Assembly: GCA_965218625.1 (NCBI GenBank)
Contig: CBDCLG010000016.1
Coordinates: 124,001 to 188,000 of the forward strand
Reading direction: 5' to 3'
From: Bin5 sp965218625
Lineage (GTDB): Bacteria > Chloroflexota > Anaerolineae > Caldilineales > Caldilineaceae
DNA length: 64,000 bases
How positions within the stretch are numbered: position 1 is the first letter of the stretch; each line of letters starts with the position of its first letter. Under the pieces are notes generated by a model. That model saw nothing but the letters and a program-made list of their open reading frames with translations. It was not told where the DNA came from and did not search any database. Of this stretch, positions 50,671-57,948 are shown in pieces. The position numbers were made by a program, and so were the translations under genes.

Positions 50671-51459
50671 TTACTCTTCCACGAACGCGACCGCGCGACA
50701 GAAGGCGGCTTCTCCTCCCTTGAAGAGCCAGGGGAAAATACCAATAGTCAGCCGCCGGTTCTGCAGTTTGGGCGCGCCGATCTGTCCGCCCATGTTTTCG
50801 ACGTGGACGCAGTCGTGCGGGAAGAGCGCATTGTGGGTGAGCTGATAGGCCTCTTCCGGGAAGAGTTCATCAACCGCATCGGAGCCGCCAAACTTCACTT
50901 CACATTGCTGGCGCACGCGCTGCCAGTGCTCCAGGCCGCCCCTGCCGAGGAAACGGCCGATCGGCAGATTCATCGGGTGGTCGGTCGAGATCATGTCCAC
51001 GCCCCAGACGTGAATCTCTTTCTCGATCAGCCACTGGCAGATGCTGTGATGCGGCCCGGGATGGCGGTGGATGTATTTCTCTTCGTCCCCCTCCTCGGCC
51101 AGGAAAGAGTACCGGTGCCAGCCGGTGTTGATAATGAGGATGTCGCCGTTGCGCACCTCCACCCGCTCTTCGATGTCCTCCGGGCGAAAGATGTCGAGCT
51201 CATCGAGCATGTCGCTCAGGTCGACGATTACGCCGTCACCGTAGAGCCAGTCCAGAGGGAGCTGGTCGATCGTCTTGCCGTTGGTGACGAAGTGGCGCGG
51301 GGCGTCCAGGTGGGTGCCCATGTGATTCGACGTCTGGATATATTGCGCGTTGACGCCATGCTCTGACTTGCGTTTGAAGTATTTGACTTCGAACGGCGGA
51401 TAGAAGGGCCAGAACGAGCAGTCGGCGTTGAGGGGCTGGGAAAGGTCGTACGGTTTCAT
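50671..51459 (-). CDS. Cyclase family protein (kynurenine formamidase/isatin hydrolase-like)
   Basis: 262 residues. The metal motif SNHMGTHLDAPRHF (H-x-G-T-H-x-D-x-P) identifies the family, with a start YDLSQPLNADCSFWPFYPPFEVKYF and later TGWHRYSF, VWGVDMISTDHP and HDCVHVENMGG. Members hydrolyse formylkynurenine, isatin or other cyclic/acyl amides using Mn or Zn. It lies between the Mo-hydroxylase operon and DUF1116/FdrA on the same strand. A step opening an N-heterocycle hydroxylated by the Mo enzyme is a reasonable inference. Start ATG 51459. Confidence 0.87.
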   Translation of the reverse strand: MKPYDLSQPLNADCSFWPFYPPFEVKYFKRKSEHGVNAQYIQTSNHMGTHLDAPRHFVTNGKTIDQLPLDWLYGDGVIVDLSDMLDELDIFRPEDIEERVEVRNGDILIINTGWHRYSFLAEEGDEEKYIHRHPGPHHSICQWLIEKEIHVWGVDMISTDHPMNLPIGRFLGRGGLEHWQRVRQQCEVKFGGSDAVDELFPEEAYQLTHNALFPHDCVHVENMGGQIGAPKLQNRRLTIGIFPWLFKGGEAAFCRAVAFVEE

Positions 51460-51515
51460 TGCGAATGTCTCCTGAGCGTTACTTTTTCGGTCAAAGTGCA
51501 GGTCTTAGCCAGTTG

Positions 51516-52763
51516 CTACAGCCCGTATTCATCGGCAAAGGCGATCAGCGCCTCGGTGAAGAGGTCCAGCGGCGGCCGCACGAGGCCTGCGCCGATCTGG
51601 CCGACGCCGGCCTCCTTGTGGGCGATGCCGGTGTTGACCCTGGGCGTAATGCCGGTTTCGACGACCGCGCGCAGGTCGATGCCCACGGGCGTTCCGCGAA
51701 AGTCGAGTTGGGGAATCGTAAAGCTGGCGTGCTCGGCCGCGGTAATCTCGTACATCTCCAGGGTGGCGTTGAGCGCGTCCTGGGGCGTGCCGCTGACAAA
51801 GGTGACGATGGCCGGCGCGGCCGCCATGGCGAAGGCGCCCAACCCGGCGGTCTCGGTGATCGTGCTGTCGCCAATGTCCGGGTTGCCGTCTTCGGCGCTG
51901 AAGCCGGGAAAGTAGAGGCCTACAGGCTGGGGGCAGGGCGCGGTAAACCAGCGTTTGCCCAGCCCGCTGACACGAATGCCGAACTCGGTGCCGTTGCGCG
52001 CCATCGTCGTTACGAGGGTGCTGCCCTTGACATCATGGGCGGCGTCGGCCATCGCCTTGCAGGACGCCATGACCGGGTTGAGCACGCTCAACGCGTTGTC
52101 GCCCAGCGCCCGAATGATGGCGGCTGCAGTCGCCGCGTCTTTCGCGGCCTCAGCGATATGCGGGGCGAGATGCTTCGTAAAGATGATCGAGCCGGCCTTG
52201 TTGCGATTGTGGCCCTCGTCGCCCATGTGCAACGCCTCGGCCAGAAGCGCGCGGACGTCCAGTCCGCCGCTTGCTTCGATCGCCGCCCCCAGCACCGGAG
52301 CCATCACCGCGTGCATCCAGCGCAGCCTGTCCTGCACCTCCCCGCTGTAGGCGCCGTAGCGCAGGACCTTGCCGTAGCCTTCGTTCAAATTGGAAAAGGC
52401 GCGGTTGCCGTGGGTTCTGTTCTCGACGATGTAGACGGCCATTGAGGGCGAGATCACGCCGGCCATCGGCCCGACTGCGCTGTGATGATGGCAGGGCGAC
52501 AGGCTGACCTCGCCGCTTACGATTAGATTGGTAGCCTCCTCCTCGTCCTCGGCCCGGCCCTCGAAGATCAGGGCGCCGATCAGGGCGCCGCGCAACGGCC
52601 CCGAGGCATTCTCCCAGGTGATGGGAGGACCGGCGTGGAGCAGCAGGTCTTCGTGCATGCCGGGAATCAGGTCGAGCGCTTTGCCCAGTCCTGTGAGCAC
52701 CGGGCGCGCCTCGACCATGCGCTTGACCGCGTCGGCGTTCGATTTATCGATGTCGAGTGGCAT
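51516..52763 (-). CDS. DUF1116 protein (YlbE/AllG-like)
   Basis: 415 residues of the DUF1116 family. Conserved stretches include LDLIPGMHEDLLLHAGPPITWENASGPLRGALIGALIFEG, SPCHHHSAVGPMAGVISPSMAVYIVENRTHGNRAFSNLNEG, HMGDEGHNRN and a C-terminal TGIAHKEAGVGQIGAG. In E. coli the FdrA, YlbE and YlbF proteins were reported to form the oxamate carbamoyltransferase of allantoin breakdown (recalled, not checked). FdrA is encoded upstream here, separated by a 941-base gap of inverted-repeat elements. No YlbF/DUF2877 gene is seen. Start ATG 52763. Confidence 0.85.
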   Translation of the reverse strand: MPLDIDKSNADAVKRMVEARPVLTGLGKALDLIPGMHEDLLLHAGPPITWENASGPLRGALIGALIFEGRAEDEEEATNLIVSGEVSLSPCHHHSAVGPMAGVISPSMAVYIVENRTHGNRAFSNLNEGYGKVLRYGAYSGEVQDRLRWMHAVMAPVLGAAIEASGGLDVRALLAEALHMGDEGHNRNKAGSIIFTKHLAPHIAEAAKDAATAAAIIRALGDNALSVLNPVMASCKAMADAAHDVKGSTLVTTMARNGTEFGIRVSGLGKRWFTAPCPQPVGLYFPGFSAEDGNPDIGDSTITETAGLGAFAMAAAPAIVTFVSGTPQDALNATLEMYEITAAEHASFTIPQLDFRGTPVGIDLRAVVETGITPRVNTGIAHKEAGVGQIGAGLVRPPLDLFTEALIAFADEYGL

Positions 52764-52812
52764 ATTTTCTCCATGCAGGACGCCGTTCGGGCTGCATCTT
52801 GAGCAGTTCCTC

Positions 52813-53011
52813 TAAGAGGGCGTTTGAAAATTCGGCTAGGTCGAAAGATTCAAGTTGAGCTTATCAGATTTTTCGTCATCGCAGCGCTCTATCTCTAGTG
52901 AAATCTGCCTTATTTCTGCAACAAGAGGGATAATTTCATCTGAATTCAGATGGCTGCGATCGGATTATCAATCAAGTTGGTAATTGGGGTGAATTTTCAA
53001 ACAGGCTCTAA
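52813..53011. repeat. Miniature inverted-repeat element with TAA target duplication (IS5-type ends)
   Basis: The left end GAGGGCGTTTGAAAATTC (52816-52833) and the inverted right end GAGCCTGTTTGAAAATTC (52991-53008) match at 15 of 18 positions. TAA flanks both sides (52813-52815, 53009-53011). A three-base TNA duplication and GAGxCTGTTTGAAAA-like ends suit IS5-family derivatives. 193 bp, non-coding. The interior also has ATCGCAGC and GCTGCGAT arms. Confidence 0.7.
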
Positions 53012-53178
53012 TACTACAACCGTACTTCTATAAGCCGAAGAGCGAAAACGTCAATAGAAGTGAAGAAGTGGCTGTATTTGGGTCGGTAATGCAACTCTTT
53101 GGTGGTTAAAGATGTGCTTTCTCGCCGTCATTTTCGCCCAAAGAATGACAGAGTCGTAAATTGCGGTTGTAGTACTAA
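53008..53178. repeat. Second inverted-repeat element abutting the first
   Basis: Perfect 11-bp terminal inverted repeats TACTACAACCG (53012-53022) and CGGTTGTAGTA (53164-53174) bound 163 bp of non-coding sequence. CTAA occurs immediately outside both ends (53008-53011, 53175-53178). If the terminal TA is instead the duplicated target, the element is CTACAACCG-bounded with a TA duplication, as for IS630/Tc1-type elements. Confidence 0.6.
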
Positions 53179-53329
53179 GAAATCGAGCGTTTCGGTTTTC
53201 TCCACCAGTCAGGTCTATCCTGGTTTATCCATCTGTTGGTCCCATTGAATGCGTGTGTGTGAATCTGACATGACGGTCGTCAGTGTCCTTTTATTACTGG
53301 GACCGGATTCCTCTCGTTTTGGCGTGAAA

Positions 53330-53347
53330 GGGGGACATATGTCCCCC
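53330..53347. repeat. 18-bp perfect palindrome
   Basis: GGGGGACATATGTCCCCC is a perfect palindrome, followed by two tandem GTCCCCCAAT units (53341-53360, the first overlapping it) and a T-rich stretch. It could be a protein-binding site, a terminator-like hairpin for rightward transcripts, or a mobile-element relic. Confidence 0.5.
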
Positions 53348-53704
53348 AATGTCCCCCAATATTTTTTCTTCGGAAGGGGGCGTTTTCTTGGACATGCGTA
53401 TTCAGTTTCTCGTTTCTCGTTTCCTTGTCGGGCTGTTGATGTTGATGCCAGCGTAGCACATTTGAAGACCTTTTGCTCGGATATTTCGCCTATTGCGACA
53501 GTTTTTGTCAATTTCCGTCACGGGTCGGCCATTTCGGCGCTTCATGCTGTGGTGTGGCCGTACTATTGTTGCCGTGATTTGGGTGATTGTCGCGCCGGTC
53601 GCGGCTTTGCACTTGCTCGTCCGGTGGGTATTTGCACTCGATTTCGGCTAAATTGTGTCGATAAAGATTTCCCTACTTACTTTTTTTGCTTCTCAAAGGA
53701 CCCG

Positions 53705-55543
53705 TTATCTCAGGCGTGCCAGCAAATTTGCCAGCTTTTCATCGCCGCCCGCGGGCGGGCGCCAGTCGAGCTGAACGACCTCCGCGCCCTGGGCGCGCAG
53801 GCTGTCGCTGAAGGACTCCAGACCAACGTTTATCGCCGTGAACGGAGTAGGGGCGGCAGCTTCTTCTACCGCTGGCTGCACGGCCGGGGCCGTTTGCCGT
53901 TTCTCTCTTGGGACGTCTCCTGATGTACGGGTAAGAGCATCTGCCGCTGCTCGCACCGCTTCGTCATGCCGGGTGAAAACGGTGGCGCCCGCTTCCTCCA
54001 GCCGTTCGATCTGTTTCTCAAGATCTTGCGGGTCTTCGTCGGTGCCGATGACCGCGGCGACGACAGGAAGGCGCCTTCCATCGCTGCCGGCAGCTGCGAT
54101 CGCCTCGGCGACGGCCGGCGCCAGCTCTTCTGCCGGGTCGGGATGCGCGCCGTCGCCTAAGACAACGTCGAGCAGGAGGAGGCCTGTGTGCGGGTCGGCG
54201 GCTTCCTGCAGAATGCGGCGGATTCGCAGCTCGTTGTCCAGCATGGGGTGCAGCCGCCCCACGGTAAACTCGTCGCCTCCCAGGTCGATCACCGTGTGCC
54301 CCTGGCTGTTGTGGGCACTGTCCAGATGCAGACCGCCGGGCAGCGGGGTGTTTGATCGCACGTCGGCCAGACGGTCCTGCAAGATGAAAAGCGCTTCCGA
54401 AGCCAAAGTTCCGCCGGAATAGAGCGCACGCAGGCAGGTCTGCGGCCGCGCCGGCGGGACGGGCCGTCCTGTTGATTCGTGCGCCGGCGATCGCGAAGTT
54501 TTCGGGCTTGGGTTCCCTGCGGTGTCAGCGGAGCCTGTCAGCTTGACGGCCAGTTCGGCGCACTCGTCCAAAGTGGGTGCAAAGTGGATGTCAGCAGCTC
54601 CTTCTTCGTCGATCCGCGCGCCACCGTACCCGATAAAGTTTACGACAACCGGTTTTAAGCAGCGGGCGGCCGCAGCCAGCAACGCCTGCGCAACCGACGG
54701 CGCCGGCGGCTTGGAGACGACCACGATTGTATCGGTCGCATCATCGTTTGCCAGCCTTTGCAGGCAATGCCTGGAGGTCAGCGCCTGAACTTTCTCGGAG
54801 AGATCGCGTCCCCCGGTCCCGTAGGCCTGTGAGATGCCGCCGCCAAGACGGTGAATGGCGGCCATGACGGTCTGCAGCCCTGTTCCCGATGCGGCCACAA
54901 TCCCGATCCCGCCCCGGCGAACGCGATTGGCAAAGCCCAGGCCTACCCCGTCTACGCGCGCGGTGCCGCAGTCCGGCCCCATCATCATCAGGCCTTTTTC
55001 GGCGGCAGATTTCTTCAATGATAGTTCATCTGCCAACTCGACGTTATCGCTGTAGAGGAAGACGTTCCTGCCCCGTTCGAGCGCCTCGCGGGCGACCGCG
55101 GCCGCATACCGGCCCGGGACTGAGACCAGAACCCAGTCCGCCTCCGGGGCCATGCGAGTGGCCGCTGCCAGGGTCTTTGGTTGATAGCCTTGGCCTTGCT
55201 GGGAACGTCTGGCCGAGAGGAGACCGTCTACTTTGCCGAGCGCGTCCTGTGCGCTCTGCGTCGACTGTGCGCGGACGATCAGAATCAGGTCCTCGGGCGC
55301 GGCCTGCTCGACTTCGCCGGTCAGCAGATTGCTCTGGAGGAGCAGCTCTTTGTTTGCCGGTGTCCCCATAACAATGCCGGCGTCGAGGACGCCTGGCAGG
55401 GCTGCCAGCGCGCGCTGAAGCTGCATAAGGACAACGGAATCGTAGTAGGCGCCGGTACGGATTTCGGCCAGCGTGGCAGGGGCGCCGGCGCCAGCATTGG
55501 CGTCCAAGACCAGGCGGTCATCCACAGTTGCGCTCCATCGCAC
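53705..55543 (-). CDS. FdrA-like acyl-CoA synthetase-fold protein (AllF-like)
   Basis: 612 residues from GTG 55543. It begins about 25 residues before the conserved FdrA start IRTGAYYDSVVLMQLQRALAALPGV. The succinyl-CoA synthetase alpha-like part includes GMMMGPDCGTARVDGVGLGFANRVRRGGIGIVAASGTGLQ and GISQAYGTGGRDLSEKV. The second half contains ALYSGGTLASEALFIL, HTVIDLGGDEFTVGRLHPMLDNELR and ATVFTRHDEAVRAAADALT. Family knowledge links FdrA with DUF1116 in oxamate carbamoyl transfer during ureide breakdown. Here DUF1116 lies 941 bases downstream across repeat elements. Start choice is uncertain because no good ribosome-binding site is visible. Confidence 0.85.
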   Translation of the reverse strand: MRWSATVDDRLVLDANAGAGAPATLAEIRTGAYYDSVVLMQLQRALAALPGVLDAGIVMGTPANKELLLQSNLLTGEVEQAAPEDLILIVRAQSTQSAQDALGKVDGLLSARRSQQGQGYQPKTLAAATRMAPEADWVLVSVPGRYAAAVAREALERGRNVFLYSDNVELADELSLKKSAAEKGLMMMGPDCGTARVDGVGLGFANRVRRGGIGIVAASGTGLQTVMAAIHRLGGGISQAYGTGGRDLSEKVQALTSRHCLQRLANDDATDTIVVVSKPPAPSVAQALLAAAARCLKPVVVNFIGYGGARIDEEGAADIHFAPTLDECAELAVKLTGSADTAGNPSPKTSRSPAHESTGRPVPPARPQTCLRALYSGGTLASEALFILQDRLADVRSNTPLPGGLHLDSAHNSQGHTVIDLGGDEFTVGRLHPMLDNELRIRRILQEAADPHTGLLLLDVVLGDGAHPDPAEELAPAVAEAIAAAGSDGRRLPVVAAVIGTDEDPQDLEKQIERLEEAGATVFTRHDEAVRAAADALTRTSGDVPREKRQTAPAVQPAVEEAAAPTPFTAINVGLESFSDSLRAQGAEVVQLDWRPPAGGDEKLANLLARLR

Positions 55544-55646
55544 TGGGACGGCTAAAGTGGTGTTTCTGTCGTCGACTCAGGGGATCTGATCGATGACAGG
55601 AAGGATGGCATCTTACCAGCGAAACGGCGGTTGCGCAAGAAAGGGG

Positions 55647-55913
55647 ACAGTCAACTCAGGGCAATCGCATCTAAATCCGGACGCCAAAATAACCCACGAA
55701 GGGCACACATAAGAATGTCCCGCGAAGGGCACCCACAAAAAATATTCCACGAAGAGCACCCACAAGGGGCGCCCGTACCAATTGTCAATCGTTTTCGGCT
55801 GAAAAACCGATCGCCAAAAGGGCTATTTCCGGCTGTTTTTTCGGAGTTGGGCTCGAATCAGGTAGTGTCGCGGGTCTTGGCCCAGTTAGATGCAATCGCC
55901 CTGACAGTCAACA
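55647..55913. repeat. Miniature inverted-repeat element, copy 3, with internal expansion
   Basis: The element spans 55657-55903 (247 bp), with the same ends as copies 1 and 2. Flanks are ACAGTCAACT (55647-55656) and ACAGTCAACA (55904-55913), 9 of 10 identical. It is ~60 bp longer because a CCACGAAGGGCACCCACAA-like unit occurs three times (about 55692-55764) rather than once. Confidence 0.85.
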
Positions 55914-56119
55914 ATGTGGAACCTGCGATGACCGTCGGTTCCACTTCCTTGTTGGGCCAAAGTTCAGCGGGAGCCGGCCACGCGCTGACCAAATAACAAC
56001 TGGAACTATGGCCCGAAGTGCCATTGGGTCGCTATCCCGAAGTGGTTATGTTGGCGGCGCGGGAGAGGTGATTGCGGCGGGTGCGGCGGGTGCGGTAGGT
56101 TGCCTGTTCGAACAGAAAC

Positions 56120-56153
56120 AAAAAGCCGCCTCTATATGCGCGGCAGAGACGGC
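56120..56153 (-). terminator. Intrinsic terminator of the RRM gene
   Basis: Read leftward, GCCGTCTCT (56153-56145) pairs with AGAGGCGGC (56133-56125), nine pairs including one G-T, and is followed by a T run. It begins 41 bases after the RRM gene stop. Confidence 0.75.
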
Positions 56154-56193
56154 TTCACCAGGAAGGAGGGAGCTCCGACAAAACGTAAGCCAG

Positions 56194-56487
56194 TTACCAG
56201 CGCCCACCCCTGTCCTGGTATCCGCCGGACCTTCCTCGATCCTCGCGCGGGCGGGCCTCATTGACCCGGAGAGGGCGTCCCCCCATATCCTGTTCGTTGA
56301 GCGCGGCGATGGCTGCATCCGCCTCTGCGTCCTCCATCTCGACGAAACAGAAGCCGCGAAAGCGCCCGGTTTCGCGGTCGGTGATCATGGCGACGCTGAC
56401 AATCTCGCCGTGCTGTGAAAACAGGTCCCGAACCTCCTCCTCGGTCGCCGAGTAAGGCAGGTTGCCCACATAGATGCGCTTCGACAT
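56194..56487 (-). CDS. RRM-domain RNA-binding protein
   Basis: 97 residues. A single RNA recognition motif with RNP2 IYVGNL (residues 5-10) and RNP1 RGFCFVEM (44-51), followed by a Gly/Arg-rich tail (REDRGRSGGYQDRGGRW). This is the layout of bacterial glycine-rich RNA-binding proteins (Rbp type), often cold-induced RNA chaperones. The gene has its own terminator and a ~480-base upstream gap, consistent with a monocistronic, independently regulated transcript. Start ATG 56487, with AGGGGAGGAAAT upstream. Confidence 0.93.
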   Translation of the reverse strand: MSKRIYVGNLPYSATEEEVRDLFSQHGEIVSVAMITDRETGRFRGFCFVEMEDAEADAAIAALNEQDMGGRPLRVNEARPREDRGRSGGYQDRGGRW

Positions 56488-56964
56488 CTGATTTCCTCCC
56501 CTTACCGATGCTCCACCCTTCCGCGTACCGCGTAACCGTTCCGGTCGATTTTGAAGCTTGGAGATATGTTAGGGATTTATCTGTTTCTGACCACCTTTAC
56601 CATCCTCTCCATGACTTCAAACCTTCTTTCTCGATCAACGACAGTGGCGCTTTGCAGTGGCTTCTAGATCCGATACCGCCTAGTATGCCTTTTTTCGTTT
56701 GGTTTGTCCACCAGTTTATTTTCACCACCCGCGCCACAATCTCGACTTCGCCCGCGTCCCGTAGCGCGACCGTTGCGTTCGTAGACGATCTGTGGGCAAG
56801 GCGCGTATGTTCTATATTTGGAATGGGATGTTCTCCAGTGGTAGAATGCCACTGAGCCTGAAGCAGAGCATCGGGCTTCTGTTCCGAAATCCAGCTTGGC
56901 GAACATTACCTGGTTGTATAGACCTTGGGGTCGGAACGGGCGCGGCATGAGTACCTGATCGGTG
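56488..56964. other. Upstream region of the RRM gene, no gene seen
   Basis: 477 bases between trmD (leftward stop at 56965) and the RRM start. It is T-rich on the plus strand. A CAGTGG/CCACTG hairpin (about 56835-56853) and the nearby AAGC...GCTT arms give local structure but no tRNA cloverleaf. A long leader for the RRM mRNA may start here. Confidence 0.4.
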
Positions 56965-57888
56965 TCAAGGGGTCAGGTCGCCTGCCGAGTCAGGAGAGGC
57001 GTGCCACCCGTGCGAGGAGAGGAAAGCACGGTCTTCGCCGGTAAGTTGCCCGGCGCCGCCGGCGTTTTCGAGCAGGTCCGGACGGCGCTCAAGGGTGCGC
57101 AGCAGCGATTGCCGGCGCCGCCAGCGCTCGACATTGGCATGATGGCCGCTAACGAGGACATCTGGCACGCTCTCTCCACGGAAGGCAGGGGGACGCGTGA
57201 ATTGCGGCCCCTCCAGGAGACCCGAGATACCGGCGGAAAAGCTGTCACGCTCGGCGCCCGAGTCATCTCCCAACACGCCGGGCAAGAGGCGAGTCACAGC
57301 ATCGATTACGGTAAGGGCAGCGAGTTCACCACCACTGAGGACAAAGTCGCCGATGCTGAGCTCATCGGTAATCAGCTGCGTGCGGATGCGTCCGTCGACG
57401 CCCTCGTAGCGCCCGCACACAAGGGCCAGCCGGGTGTGCCCACCGAGTTCCTCGGCGATGCCCTGGTCGAAACGTCTGCCCTGGGGCGTGAGGAGGATGA
57501 CCGGCGTTGTATATGGCGGAGCCGGCGCCTCGTCCGGGTCCCATGCCGGCAAGTCAACGTGGGCCGCGCCGGGCGGCAGTTGCCAGCCGGGAGGTCGCTG
57601 AAGGACCGACTCGACTGCGCGCACGACCGGTTCGGGCCGCATGATCATGCCGCCGCCGCCGCCGTAAGGGTAGCCGTCGCAAACGTTGTGGCGATCTGTT
57701 GTGTAGTCTCGAATGTTATGTAGCAGGACCTGAAGAATGCCGTTTTTCTGCGCCCGCGCGAGAATGCTTTCTGAGAGCGGCCCGTCAAAGATGCGCGGAA
57801 ACAGCGAAAACACGTCGAAGTGGATCGTACGTGGAGCCTTCTCTTGAACACTGGCTTTCTGGGTTACGTCTTCAATTTCTTTTCGCAT
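56965..57888 (-). CDS. trmD: tRNA (guanine-37-N1)-methyltransferase
   Basis: 307 residues from ATG 57888; longer readings run under the divergent peptidase gene. SPOUT-class features include IHFDVFSLFPRIFDGPLSESILARA, GYPYGGGGGMIMRPEPVVRAVE, VILLTPQGRRFDQGIAEELG, LALVCGRYEGVDGRI, LSIGDFVLSGGELAALTVIDAVTRLLPGVLG and ISGLLEGPQFTRP. The knotted SAM site and GRYEGVD catalytic region are complete. It methylates G37 of tRNAs to prevent frameshifting. About 20 residues precede the usual family start, so an internal start is possible. The partners rpsP, rimM and rplS are not adjacent. Confidence 0.94.
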   Translation of the reverse strand: MRKEIEDVTQKASVQEKAPRTIHFDVFSLFPRIFDGPLSESILARAQKNGILQVLLHNIRDYTTDRHNVCDGYPYGGGGGMIMRPEPVVRAVESVLQRPPGWQLPPGAAHVDLPAWDPDEAPAPPYTTPVILLTPQGRRFDQGIAEELGGHTRLALVCGRYEGVDGRIRTQLITDELSIGDFVLSGGELAALTVIDAVTRLLPGVLGDDSGAERDSFSAGISGLLEGPQFTRPPAFRGESVPDVLVSGHHANVERWRRRQSLLRTLERRPDLLENAGGAGQLTGEDRAFLSSHGWHASPDSAGDLTP

Positions 57889-57948
57889 TACCTTGCATCG
57901 GGATTTGACTACCTGCTGTCCGCGATCGGGCTGGCTCTGTTGCGGCGC

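Larger units (their letters stand above)
52764..53704. other. AT-rich intergenic region of small repeat elements between DUF1116 and fdrA
   Basis: 941 bases split two genes that are normally partners. It contains two inverted-repeat elements (52816-53008 and 53012-53174), an 18-bp palindrome (53330-53347) and two tandem copies of GTCCCCCAAT (53341-53360). A plus-strand open frame from 53249 has no family pattern and runs antisense into fdrA, so I do not accept it as a gene. Confidence 0.6.
55544..56193. other. Intergenic region holding repeat copy 3
   Basis: 650 bases between fdrA and the RRM gene, both leftward. It holds the third miniature element (55657-55903), an 8-bp inverted repeat GTGGAACC/GGTTCCAC (55916-55923, 55937-55944) and the terminator of the RRM gene (56120-56153). 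I see no gene. Confidence 0.55.

Noticed and set aside
53249..53923. 224-codon plus-strand open frame in the AT-rich gap
   Set aside because: No family pattern or good ribosome-binding site, and its 3' part is antisense to fdrA.
56822..56905. tRNA-like stretch containing AGTGGTAGAATGCCACTG
   Set aside because: No acceptor stem, T-loop consensus or 7-bp pairing could be drawn; only a local CAGTGG/CCACTG hairpin is supported.
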